Shown here in pieces: positions 11,734 through 21,209 of a DNA stretch of 49,018 bases (position 1 is the stretch's first letter; every line of letters starts with the position of its first letter). The notes under the pieces were generated by a model. That model worked only from the letters and a program-made list of their open reading frames with translations, was not told the origin of the DNA and made no database searches. The DNA is from Bacteroidales bacterium (GTDB taxonomy: Bacteria; Bacteroidota; Bacteroidia; Bacteroidales; DTGW01): positions 1 to 49,018 of the forward strand of contig JAOAFU010000034.1 in the NCBI GenBank assembly GCA_026416115.1. Reading direction: 5' to 3'. A program made the position numbers and the translations under genes.

Positions 11734-12036
11734 TTAGGATTTTGGTGGTTGCCAGATGTTTGGAAAGAAAGCAGAAAAGAAAAATAACTTTTTTTCATCA
11801 GGCATATATTGAAAAATAGAAATACTGCTAAGTTTAATTTTCCCCACTGCAATTACTGGGTTCACACAGCAGTCGCAGGGACAAAAGGGTGAACAATGAT
11901 CGAGGGTTTGGTGCTTGTGGTGATTTGTATTTGAGAGCATCTCGTTATGCGAATAGCAAACTCTCACTACATCACTACATGGAATGGCGGTGAGCATTAC
12001 TATGTAAATCGATAATATGGAAGCAAGAACTTTCAT
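11734..12036 (-). CDS. small secreted/membrane His-Cys-rich protein (resembles DUF6660-type proteins found near metal efflux genes)
   Basis: Signal-like MKVLASILSIYIVMLTAIPCSD then HHKHQTLDHCSPFCPCDCC cluster; directly upstream of the RND operon on the same strand. Start set at internal ATG (12034-12036). Confidence 0.65.
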   Translation of the reverse strand: MKVLASILSIYIVMLTAIPCSDVVRVCYSHNEMLSNTNHHKHQTLDHCSPFCPCDCCVNPVIAVGKIKLSSISIFQYMPDEKKLFFFSAFFPNIWQPPKS

Positions 12037-12220
12037 ATAGTCACGTGGCAAATATAAACAAGATATTTTAATAGAATGTTTGAACTCTTGTCCATTTTGT
12101 CCTGAAGGAGAAAAGGCCGTTAAAAAATCTAAGATTTGAAATAGAAAAGGGCAAAATATTATTCTTAATTTTGATAGAAAGAAAGGAAAAATTTATACAG
12201 TAAGAAATTATGCTTTATTA

Positions 12221-12250
12221 GAAAAAAAAGGAAGGGCTAATTACCCTTCC
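12221..12250 (-). terminator. terminator overlapping the trx stop codon
   Basis: Stem GGAAGGG (12230-12236) / CCCTTCC (12244-12250) followed on the minus strand by a T-run; loop contains the trx stop codon. Confidence 0.7.
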
Positions 12251-12564
12251 AAAAGTTTATTGAGTTTTTGAACGAAAACGCTTTTTGAAACTGCTCCTAC
12301 CTGTTTATCGACAACCTGACCATTTTTAAAGAAAAGAACCGTAGGAATGTTTCGAATACCGAAACGCATAGCAATTGCATTGTTATTGTCGACATCGACT
12401 TTTCCAACTACCACTTTGCCGGCGTATTCTTTACTCAATTCTTCTACAATTGGCGAAATCATTCGACACGGTCCACACCATTCGGCCCAAAAGTCAACCA
12501 TAACAGGTTTATCAGATTTAATGACCATTTCATCAAAATTGCTATCAGTAAGTTCGAGTGCCAT
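12241..12564 (-). CDS. trxA: thioredoxin
   Basis: 107 aa; VDFWAEWCGPCRMISP active site; IRNIPTVLFFKNGQ. Confidence 0.96.
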   Translation of the reverse strand: MALELTDSNFDEMVIKSDKPVMVDFWAEWCGPCRMISPIVEELSKEYAGKVVVGKVDVDNNNAIAMRFGIRNIPTVLFFKNGQVVDKQVGAVSKSVFVQKLNKLLEG

Positions 12565-12617
12565 AATATTAAAATTTAGTTATTTGATTATTTAAAACCT
12601 TTTTTATCGAAAAAAGT

Positions 12618-15600
12618 TCAAGCAATGTTAAGTTGAACAAACGGAAAAGAATGGATAAAGTTAAGAAAATCATTCGAAATTTTTATTTTAAAAGTTCGCG
12701 AAACACAATCGACCTTCATATTGTTTGCAGGATCGAGTAGAGCGATTTTAAGGGTTAATTTTCCGGGATTTTCTTTGACATTTTTGACCAATTGCTGAAC
12801 AAAATCATCATCAATTTGATCGTAAGGGATAGTAAGCTGAACATATTTAAGCAATTCTTCCCTTACATCGGCCAGGTGTAAAACGCGTGTAATTTTAAAT
12901 TCGAGTTCATTGCGGTTACCAAACTCACGGGGCTGAATTTTTGCCTTAACTAATACCATCCATTCTTTTCTGAACATACGTTCGAACTGGTCGAAATCTT
13001 TTCCGAAAAGATTAAATCGGAAAGTACCGTTGTAATCCTGTAGGGTGACCGACAAATAGGGTTTGTTGTTTTTAGTAATTCCCGAACGTGCTTCGACCAC
13101 TAAACCACCCACAATAACCTCTTTTCCTTTAAGAGGCGTAAGGTCGTTAAGATCGGCAAGTTGGTGGGTACATACATTTTCAAACTCAAATTTGTAGGGG
13201 TCGAGCGGATGTCCCGAAAGGTAAATTCCTATAAGATCTTTCTCACGGTTAAGCTGCTCGATGATAGTCCAATCCTCATCCACCACAGGTACTTTTGGAG
13301 GGGGTATTTGCAATCCAGTACCGTTGTCGAACATATCGAAAAGTGTTTGCTGTTGCGAGCGTTTTTCTTCTTGCATGCGAATGCCATACTTCATCAGTTG
13401 TTCGACAAAGCTTGTCTGACCGTCGCTGGCGAAGTAATGAGAGCGTTTTATGCCAAAACTGTCAAGAGCGCCCGCAATTATTAAATTTTCGATAATCTTG
13501 CGGCTAATGGACGTATAGTTTAAACGACTAAAAAAATCGTAGACATCTTTGAAGTGTCCATTTTTCTCACGTTCTTCGATAATGCTCGATACAGCACCTT
13601 CACCAATTCCTTTTATTGCAGCAAGACCAAACCTTATATTCCCTTTTTTATTTACGGTAAAAGTTTCGCGACTTTCGTTGATATCGGGGCCGAGCACCTC
13701 AATACCCAACCGACGGCACTCTTCCATAAAAAATGTTATTTTTTCTATACTCGAGGCATTATTTAGCACGGCAGCCATATACTCGGCAGGGTAGTGTGCT
13801 TTCAGGTAGGCTGTCTGATATGCCACAAAAGCATAACAGGTACTGTGCGATTTATTAAATGCATACGAGGCAAAAGCTTCCCAGTCGGTCCAGATTTTTT
13901 CCAATATTTTAACATCGTAACCTTTTTGCGAGGCCTGTTCTATAAATTTAGGCTTAAGCTTGTCGAGAGTCTTCCGATCTTTTTTGCCCATTGCTTTACG
14001 TAATAAATCGGCATCACCCTTCGAAAAACCTGCTAATTTCTGCGATAGCAGCATAACCTGCTCCTGATAAACGGTTATGCCGTAGGTGTCTTTCAGATAT
14101 TCTTCCATTTCGGGCAGGTCGTAGGTAATAGGTTCTTTGCCATGTTTACGGGCAATATAATTGGGAATGTATTCCAGAGGTCCAGGTCGATACAACGCAT
14201 TCATGGCGATCAAATCGTTAAACGAGTCGGGTTGTAACTCGCGAAGGTATTTTTGCATGCCTGGACTTTCGAATTGGAATGTACCGTTGGTTTCGCCCCG
14301 TTGGTATAGCTCAAATGTTTTTTTATCGTCGAGGGGTATGTTATCGATATCGATAGTAATACCGTGATTCTGATGGATGAGCTCCAGAGCGTTTTTTATG
14401 ATGGTCAGGGTTTTAAGACCCAAAAAGTCCATTTTAATAACTCCTGCCTGTTCAATAACTTTACCTTCGAACTGGGTGACATAGAGGTCGGCATCCTTCG
14501 CAATAGCGAGTGGAACAATATCGGTAAGGTCGGTTGGTGCAATGATGATACCTGCGGCATGAACACCCGTGTTGCGTACCGAGCCCTCGATATTTCTGGC
14601 TTCGCGAAGAACTTGAGCTTTCAAATCGTCGCCCTGAATAATTTCGCGTAATTTGAGCACATCGGCAATCTCGTCGGCATTGAGGCCTTCTTTCTCCCGT
14701 AGGCCATTTTCTCCATCGATAGGGGCGTCGAATATTCGTTGTAAAGTTATTCCCGGACGTTCGGGGACTAACTTCGATAGCTCGTTGGTTTCGTTGAGGC
14801 TTAATTCAAGTACCCGGCCTACATCTTTTATGCTCATTTTGGCAGCCATGGTGCCGTAAGTGATTATTTGAGCCACCTGGTTACGACCATATTTTTTTAC
14901 AACATAGTCGATCACTTTCTGTCGTCCCTCATCGTCGAAGTCGGTATCGATATCGGGCATGCTCTTACGATCGGGATTAAGAAAACGTTCAAAAAGCAGG
15001 TCGTATTTGATAGGGTCGATATTAGTAATACCAATGCAGTAGGCTACGGCAGATCCAGCGGCCGAACCACGTCCTGGTCCAACAAAAACACCCAGGTCAC
15101 GGCCAGCACGGATAAAGTCCATCACAATTAGAAAGTAACCAGCAAACCCCATTCGTTCGATAATCTGCAATTCGTAATTTAATCGTTCTTCGATAGCAGG
15201 GGTAAGCTCGTGGTATCGTTTACGAGCTCCTTCGAAGGTTAGATGCCGTAAGTAGGCATCCTGATTAGCAAAACCTTCGGGAATAGGAAAATGGGGCAGC
15301 ATGATATCGCGCTGCAGATTAAGTAATTCAACCTTGTCGACTATTTCGTTTGTATTATCAATAGCTTGTGGTATGTCTTTGAAAAGATGCGACATCTCGG
15401 CGGTTGTCTTAAAGTAGAACTGATCGTTATAAAACCCAAAACGCGTATTTTTAAGGTTAATCTCTTCGTCGTCGAGATATTCTTTGGCAATAGGTGTACT
15501 TTTCTTCTCGCCGGTATTTACACACAACAATATATCGTGGGCGTTATAATCGGTTTGTTCGGTATAATGACTATCGTTGGTGGCTATAACCTTTACTTTA

Positions 15601-16226
15601 TATTTTTGTGCCCATTTTAATAAAGTTTGATTTACTTTTTCTTGATCGGGAATAGCATGCCGCTGAAGTTCGATATAATAGTCGTCGCCAAAAATATCGA
15701 GCCACCATTTGAACTCGGCTTCAGCTTCTTGCTCGCTCTTCTGTAAGATGGCTTTTGGTACGTATCCTGCAAGACAACAGGTTGTAGCAATAAGCCCTTC
15801 GTGATATTTCAGAATCAAATCCTTGTCGATTCGTGGATATTTCGAATAGTACCCTTCAATAAATCCCAGAGAAGAGAGCTTTACCAAATTTTTATAACCT
15901 TGCTGATTTTTGGCTAACAAAACTTGATGAAAACGCTGGTCTTTCTCGCCTCGTGTAAACGAATGCCGAAATCTATCGGCCACTACATAAAATTCGCATC
16001 CTACAATGGGTTTTACCTTTACGCGTTTATCGGAAGGATCGTCGGGATTGAGTCGGTGATTGTAAGCCTCGGCTACAAATTCAAAAACTCCAAACATATT
16101 GCCATGGTCGGTAATGGCCAGAGCAGGCATACCATCGGCAGCAGCTTTTTTGAAGAGCTTTTTTATGTCCGACGCTCCATCGAGCAGAGAGAATTGTGTA
16201 TGAACGTGTAAATGAGAAAATTTCAT
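12618..16226 (-). CDS. dnaE: DNA polymerase III subunit alpha
   Basis: 1202 aa; PHP domain (FSHLHVHTQFSLLDGAS), PDIDTDFDDEGRQKVIDYV, GPGRGSAAGS, YQEQVMLLSQKLAGFSKGDADLLRKAMGKK. Confidence 0.97.
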   Translation of the reverse strand: MKFSHLHVHTQFSLLDGASDIKKLFKKAAADGMPALAITDHGNMFGVFEFVAEAYNHRLNPDDPSDKRVKVKPIVGCEFYVVADRFRHSFTRGEKDQRFHQVLLAKNQQGYKNLVKLSSLGFIEGYYSKYPRIDKDLILKYHEGLIATTCCLAGYVPKAILQKSEQEAEAEFKWWLDIFGDDYYIELQRHAIPDQEKVNQTLLKWAQKYKVKVIATNDSHYTEQTDYNAHDILLCVNTGEKKSTPIAKEYLDDEEINLKNTRFGFYNDQFYFKTTAEMSHLFKDIPQAIDNTNEIVDKVELLNLQRDIMLPHFPIPEGFANQDAYLRHLTFEGARKRYHELTPAIEERLNYELQIIERMGFAGYFLIVMDFIRAGRDLGVFVGPGRGSAAGSAVAYCIGITNIDPIKYDLLFERFLNPDRKSMPDIDTDFDDEGRQKVIDYVVKKYGRNQVAQIITYGTMAAKMSIKDVGRVLELSLNETNELSKLVPERPGITLQRIFDAPIDGENGLREKEGLNADEIADVLKLREIIQGDDLKAQVLREARNIEGSVRNTGVHAAGIIIAPTDLTDIVPLAIAKDADLYVTQFEGKVIEQAGVIKMDFLGLKTLTIIKNALELIHQNHGITIDIDNIPLDDKKTFELYQRGETNGTFQFESPGMQKYLRELQPDSFNDLIAMNALYRPGPLEYIPNYIARKHGKEPITYDLPEMEEYLKDTYGITVYQEQVMLLSQKLAGFSKGDADLLRKAMGKKDRKTLDKLKPKFIEQASQKGYDVKILEKIWTDWEAFASYAFNKSHSTCYAFVAYQTAYLKAHYPAEYMAAVLNNASSIEKITFFMEECRRLGIEVLGPDINESRETFTVNKKGNIRFGLAAIKGIGEGAVSSIIEEREKNGHFKDVYDFFSRLNYTSISRKIIENLIIAGALDSFGIKRSHYFASDGQTSFVEQLMKYGIRMQEEKRSQQQTLFDMFDNGTGLQIPPPKVPVVDEDWTIIEQLNREKDLIGIYLSGHPLDPYKFEFENVCTHQLADLNDLTPLKGKEVIVGGLVVEARSGITKNNKPYLSVTLQDYNGTFRFNLFGKDFDQFERMFRKEWMVLVKAKIQPREFGNRNELEFKITRVLHLADVREELLKYVQLTIPYDQIDDDFVQQLVKNVKENPGKLTLKIALLDPANNMKVDCVSRTFKIKISNDFLNFIHSFPFVQLNIA

Positions 16227-16507
16227 TTTAGATTAGGTTATTATTCGGGCCACCTCAAAGTTAAACCTAATTGTTTATTTATTGGAAAGCTGTTGATAAA
16301 TACTGAAAACTCTTAAAAACAATAACATATGTAAGTTTTGGAGAGTTGTATGTATGCACTTCGCTAATAGTGTTATTTTTTACTGATTCATGCGAATGTG
16401 CAAGTACATGTTTTATAACTTGTTTTGTATGTAGGGAATGGTAATTTTTTTAGTTACTTTTACTATTCACAATTTAGCTAATTCTGATGTTTTAAAATTC
16501 TTTAAAA

Positions 16508-16897
16508 ATGAGGGGTATAATTCTTTCTTTTTTCTTCATATTTTGTACAAATCTATCAGCTCAAACTGAAGGGCTGATGGTTCGAATTGCCGAGATTGAA
16601 GTTGATTCTGTTTATTTAAAAGAGTATTTTCAAATTTTAAAAACCGAAGCCAGAGAATCAATAAAAAAAGAACAAGGGGTAATCTCAATTTTCCCCATGT
16701 ACCATAAAGATAAACCAAATCATATCGTTATATTGGAAGTATATATTGATAAAAATGCCTATGAAAAACACCTAAGTTCACCTCATTTCATCGAATATAA
16801 GACAAGCACAAAAAAAATGATTAAATCGCTCAAATTGGTGGATATGCAAAGTCTCGATCTAGAAATGATGAAAGAGATATTTAAAAAGATAAACTAA
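16508..16897 (+). CDS. putative secreted antibiotic-biosynthesis-monooxygenase (ABM/YgiN-like) fold protein
   Basis: 129 aa; N-terminal signal peptide MRGIILSFFFIFCTNLSAQ; VRIAEIEVDSVYLKEYFQILKTEARESIKKEQGVISIF...HFIEYK pattern of ABM domains. Confidence 0.7.
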   Translation: MRGIILSFFFIFCTNLSAQTEGLMVRIAEIEVDSVYLKEYFQILKTEARESIKKEQGVISIFPMYHKDKPNHIVILEVYIDKNAYEKHLSSPHFIEYKTSTKKMIKSLKLVDMQSLDLEMMKEIFKKIN

Positions 16898-16968
16898 AAG
16901 AAACTAGAGCAATAACAGGATAAGAACAATTTTTTGAATTATTTGTTTGGATAAAAAAAAATAAAGCT

Positions 16969-17547
16969 ATGGGATACACACTGGGTTTAGGGGAAAAAGC
17001 CCCTTATTTTCGGTTAAAGGGAACCGATGGGAAGGAATATTCGATCGACGATTTTAAGTCGAAGTATCTGGTTGTGTTTTTTACCTGCAACCATTGCCCT
17101 TATGTTTTGGGATCGGACGAAGTGACTCGAAAAACAGCTGAGAAGTTTATTCCGTTGGGAGTAACTTTTGTGGGTATTAATTCCAACAGTCCAAATACAT
17201 ATCCAGAGGATAGTTACGAGAATATGGTAAAGCGTATTGAACAATACAAGTTTCCGTGGTATTATTTACACGACGCCACTCAGGATATTGCTCGCGCTTA
17301 TGGGGCATTACGTACACCACATTTTTATGTTTTCGACGAGAACCGTAAATTGGTTTACACTGGCCGAGGGGTCGACAGCCCCCGCGATGTATCGAAGATG
17401 ACTGTGAACGATCTTGAAAACGCACTAACCGATTTGGTAGAAGGGCGTCCTATTCGGGTACCCATAACTAATCCTATTGGATGTAATATTAAATGGGAAG
17501 GAAAAGATCCCAAATGGATGCCAGCCGAAGCCTGTGACTTGGTTTAG
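16969..17547 (+). CDS. thioredoxin-family / AhpC-TSA-like (peroxiredoxin-like) protein
   Basis: 192 aa; [54 protein letters not shown]. Confidence 0.88.
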   Translation: MGYTLGLGEKAPYFRLKGTDGKEYSIDDFKSKYLVVFFTCNHCPYVLGSDEVTRKTAEKFIPLGVTFVGINSNSPNTYPEDSYENMVKRIEQYKFPWYYLHDATQDIARAYGALRTPHFYVFDENRKLVYTGRGVDSPRDVSKMTVNDLENALTDLVEGRPIRVPITNPIGCNIKWEGKDPKWMPAEACDLV

Positions 17548-17643
17548 ATTGAAGATGCGATAATGGCGAAATTTTAAATCTTGCTCAACGACATTGTTGC
17601 TTCGTAGAGTTCAGACACTGACAATAAATGAGTCTTGATATAA

Positions 17644-17678
17644 CTAAAAAAGCTTAGCTCGATGCTAAGCTTTTTTAG
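17644..17678. terminator. bidirectional terminator between convergent genes
   Basis: Perfect 15-bp inverted repeat CTAAAAAAGCTTAGC (17644-17658) / GCTAAGCTTTTTTAG (17664-17678). Confidence 0.85.
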
Positions 17679-17688
17679 TTTGAGATGG

Positions 17689-19017
17689 TTATTGAGCAAG
17701 AATAGTTTTTTGGCTAATATAGTGGAAATGGGGTCCGAAACGTTCGAAAGCTGCTTTTTCGAGCGACTCCTGATGCATAGGATGAGCAATGCTAATGAGT
17801 AATCGGGCACGTTCCTGTAAGCTTTTACCATAAAGATTTACAGCCCCATATTCGGTTACCACCCAATGAATGTGAGCACGCGTCGAAACCACTCCCGACC
17901 CAGGCAAAAGGGTTGGACAAATTTTACTTATCCCTTTAGGTGTAATACTGGGCATAGCTATAATAGCCTTACCCCCCTTCGAACGCGAGGCACCGTATAT
18001 AAAGTCTACTTGACCTCCAACACCAGAATAATGTTTTGTACCTAATGAGTCGGCTCCAACCTGACCGGTTAAATCGATTTGAAGTGCTGAATTAATAGCG
18101 GTAACTTTAGGGTTTTGGGCGATAATAAAGGGATCGTTGGTATATCCTACATCCATCATCAGTACCTGGGGGTTATTGTGGATGAAGTCGTAAACTTTTT
18201 GTGAACCCATAAGGAAAGTAGCAACAAGCTTGCCTTTATCTATTGCTTTGTTAGCACCGTTGATTACTCCTTTTTCAACCAGAGGTAACACCCCATCTGC
18301 AAACATCTCGGTATGAATACCCAAATTTTTATGATTACCCAGCTGAGCAAGCACTGCATTAGGGATAGCACCGATTCCTAACTGCAGACAAGCTCCATCC
18401 TCGATTAACTCGGCACAATGCTTTCCGATAGCTGTTTCAATTTCGTCGGGCACGTTAAAATGTGCCGGCTCGAGTGGGGTGTTGTCTTCAACAAAAATAT
18501 CGATCATTTCCATCGGTATCAATGCATCGCCAAAGGCACGTGGCACATTGGGATTGACAACGGCTATAACTGTTTTAGCCATTTCAACTGCAGCTAGCGT
18601 AGCATCGACTGAGGTTCCCATCGATACGTATCCATGTTCGTCGGGGGGACTTACCTGAATCATTGCTACATCGCAGGGTAGGTAACCATCACGATAAAGA
18701 CGCTGGGTTTCGCTCAGAAATACCGGAATATAGTCGGCATATCCGCTTTGAACAGCACATCTTACATTGCCTCCAACAAAAAATGCATCGTGTTGAAAAA
18801 TTCCCTCAAACTCAGCATCAGCATAGGGTGCAGGTCCTTCGGTATGCAAATGATGAATGTGTACATCGAAAAACTCTTTTCTTCTTCCTCTCTCAATTAA
18901 TGCTTTTATCAAACATTGAGGAGCCGAAGCAACACTGCTAAAATGTATGTGGTCGCCCGATTTGACAATCTTTACGGCTTCTTCGGGGCTAACAGTTTTA
19001 TAATTTTTAACGATCAT
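17689..19017 (-). CDS. acetyl-CoA hydrolase/transferase family protein (4-hydroxybutyrate/butyryl CoA-transferase-like)
   Basis: 442 aa; LQLGIGAIPNAVLAQLGNHKNLGIHTEMFADGV; YSGVGGQVDFIYGASRSKGGKAIIAMPS. Confidence 0.9.
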   Translation of the reverse strand: MIVKNYKTVSPEEAVKIVKSGDHIHFSSVASAPQCLIKALIERGRRKEFFDVHIHHLHTEGPAPYADAEFEGIFQHDAFFVGGNVRCAVQSGYADYIPVFLSETQRLYRDGYLPCDVAMIQVSPPDEHGYVSMGTSVDATLAAVEMAKTVIAVVNPNVPRAFGDALIPMEMIDIFVEDNTPLEPAHFNVPDEIETAIGKHCAELIEDGACLQLGIGAIPNAVLAQLGNHKNLGIHTEMFADGVLPLVEKGVINGANKAIDKGKLVATFLMGSQKVYDFIHNNPQVLMMDVGYTNDPFIIAQNPKVTAINSALQIDLTGQVGADSLGTKHYSGVGGQVDFIYGASRSKGGKAIIAMPSITPKGISKICPTLLPGSGVVSTRAHIHWVVTEYGAVNLYGKSLQERARLLISIAHPMHQESLEKAAFERFGPHFHYISQKTILAQ

Positions 19018-19164
19018 GGCTTAAAATTTTGAAGCGGCAAAATTATAAATTCTTCACTTTCAACCTACTTTTTATTGTTATTTTTTTCACTAAGAATCAA
19101 AATATTGATAATCAATTAAATTTATGTTTTTCCGTCCTGAAATGTTCTGGAATTATTTACATGA

Positions 19165-19196
19165 AAAAATCCCGGGCTTGTGACCCGGGACGAAAA
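19165..19196 (-). terminator. Rho-independent terminator downstream of the GH97 gene
   Basis: Stem TCCCGGG (19170-19176) / CCCGGGA (19184-19190), flanked by A/T tracts. Confidence 0.8.
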
Positions 19197-19216
19197 AACA
19201 AAATATCATTTCAATT

Positions 19217-21160
19217 TTATTTTGTTGTTGCAACTGCAACAAATCCTCCTCGCGGTTTTATAATAAGATTAATGTCCGATTTATCCATCTTGTACTGATG
19301 GAATGTACGGTTGTTTTCTCCATCGGTAATTATAGTGATTCCTTTAGCTTTTGGATCTATTTTTCTAAGATCGAAAGTTAAGGGCTGCTCAGTTTCCTGG
19401 GCATTAATACCAGCAATGTACCAAATCCCATTTCCTTTTCGGGCCAAAACAACATATTTTCCCGGTATACCATCGACAAATTTTATGTCTTCCCAAATTT
19501 CGGGAATCGAGGACATGAAATGTTTGACGTAGGTTGGTTGGACAGCCATTCCTTGAGGTATCTCGGCAAAGTGTTGTATGCCCGACTGGAACAAGATCGA
19601 CAGGGCTAACTCAAATGCATTTGATGTTATTCGTTTAATATTGGGTACTTCGGAAAAGGCTACTGGAGTAAAGTCCATTGGGCCGACTACGTTTCGTGTA
19701 AAAGGAAGTACAGTACAGTGCTCGGGTTGCTTATCGGCATTAGCTTGCTCGAAAGTAACAAACTCAAATCCCTTTACGGCTTCCATAGTCATAAGGTTGG
19801 GAAAGGTACGATTCCAACCTCGTGGTATAGTAGCGCCATGAAAATTTACAAGCAACTTGAATTCGAGCGCATCTTTCAATATATCTTGATAGTATGCCAT
19901 CATCGACTGCCCATCGCCGCCAAAAAAATCGACTTTTACTCCAGCAACACCCATTCGGCTTATTTTTTCGAACTCTTTTCTGCGAGTATCTCTATCGAAC
20001 ATGAGATTTCTCGGGGTTAGCGGTGCTGTATTCCAATCGCCTGCCGAATTATACCATAAAAGAATTTTTACATTTTTTTGTTTACCATAGTCGACCAGTT
20101 CCTGAATCTTTTCGTAACCAATTTGTTTATCCCAGTACGCATCGATTAGGCAGTATCGCCAATGCATCTGCGAAGCAAACTCAATGAATCTTTTTTGAAC
20201 TGAATAAATGGTTGAGTCGTCTTTAAGTAATACCCACGACCAGGCTGCTTGGCCGGGTTTTATAAACGAGAAGTCGGTACTTATGGCTTTATCGGCTAAG
20301 TCGGTCGTAATTGTCGATTCAACAATGGTACCAAGGGTCTCGCCCACAATTATCACTCGCCATGGTGATAACATAGGCAAACGGCCGGTTGGGTAAACGG
20401 GTGCTTTTTCGCTCGTAGTTTCGAGAGATTGAGGGAAGGTAATAGCATACTCTCCATCGGGCGACTGAGCCGAAAGTCGAGAACCACAATAATTTTCCCT
20501 TACATTGGTTTCGGTTATCAATACCCAGTGATTTCCTGAAAAAAACAGTGCAGGAAAGGACCAGCCGGCTTGCTGTGGTGCAGCTGTACCTACAGGTACA
20601 TCGATGAAATAATTTTCTTCGTACGATGGTTGAGTTGAACTCCATCCTGTGCGGGCATCGGCATGAGGATGCAGCCATGCACGAGCCTCGATGGGAAAAT
20701 GAAAAGAAGTAAACTCTCGTTCTACCACTATCGCTTCGTTTGAGGTTTCGGGTAATTGATACCGAAAGGCTACTCCGTCGTTCGAGACTCGAAAAACTAT
20801 GTTTATTCTTCTTTTGTCACTATTTTTCAACTCAAGCAGCAGTTCATTAGCTTTATATGTGCAATGCCTTCTCTTTCCAGTTAAAAGCTCGTACCGGTCG
20901 GTAACAATTCTTACTGGATGGGCTTTTATAAGAGATAGAGAATCGTAGAAATTAGAATTACTTAACCTAAGTCCAAGCTGAGATGGTTTTATAATGGTTG
21001 AGCTATTGGATACTACTGTGTAAGATAGCGATCCTTTTTCTGAAAGAAATATTTTTACTTGAAGTTTGCCATCTGGACTTTCAACTTCTGCAGCAGGTTT
21101 CCCCAAAACTTTTAAAGACATTAACATAATTGTTAAAATAATAGTAGCAGTTGTTTTCAT
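19217..21160 (-). CDS. glycoside hydrolase family 97 protein (alpha-glucosidase/alpha-galactosidase type)
   Basis: 647 aa; signal peptide; SPDGKLQVKIFLSEKGSLSYTV N-domain, VAFRYQLPE, LLWYNSAGDWN, GVAGVKVDFFGGDGQSMMAYYQDIL, NFHGATIPRGWNRTFPNLMTMEAVKG. Confidence 0.93.
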   Translation of the reverse strand: MKTTATIILTIMLMSLKVLGKPAAEVESPDGKLQVKIFLSEKGSLSYTVVSNSSTIIKPSQLGLRLSNSNFYDSLSLIKAHPVRIVTDRYELLTGKRRHCTYKANELLLELKNSDKRRINIVFRVSNDGVAFRYQLPETSNEAIVVEREFTSFHFPIEARAWLHPHADARTGWSSTQPSYEENYFIDVPVGTAAPQQAGWSFPALFFSGNHWVLITETNVRENYCGSRLSAQSPDGEYAITFPQSLETTSEKAPVYPTGRLPMLSPWRVIIVGETLGTIVESTITTDLADKAISTDFSFIKPGQAAWSWVLLKDDSTIYSVQKRFIEFASQMHWRYCLIDAYWDKQIGYEKIQELVDYGKQKNVKILLWYNSAGDWNTAPLTPRNLMFDRDTRRKEFEKISRMGVAGVKVDFFGGDGQSMMAYYQDILKDALEFKLLVNFHGATIPRGWNRTFPNLMTMEAVKGFEFVTFEQANADKQPEHCTVLPFTRNVVGPMDFTPVAFSEVPNIKRITSNAFELALSILFQSGIQHFAEIPQGMAVQPTYVKHFMSSIPEIWEDIKFVDGIPGKYVVLARKGNGIWYIAGINAQETEQPLTFDLRKIDPKAKGITIITDGENNRTFHQYKMDKSDINLIIKPRGGFVAVATTK

Positions 21161-21209
21161 AGCAGGTTATTTTTCAATAAGTTAGCAAAAAAGTTATTCT
21201 TATTATTAC

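Noticed and set aside
11616-11852. 78-aa minus-strand ORF overlapping the His-Cys-rich small protein
   Set aside because: Alternate frame of the same strand with no signal or motif; the overlapping frame has a signal peptide and a metal-binding cluster.
12043-12147. Short plus-strand frame with CPFCPEGEKAVKKSKI suggesting a zinc-ribbon micropeptide
   Set aside because: Only about 34 codons, no good start codon, overlaps the start of the His-Cys-rich gene; most likely chance.
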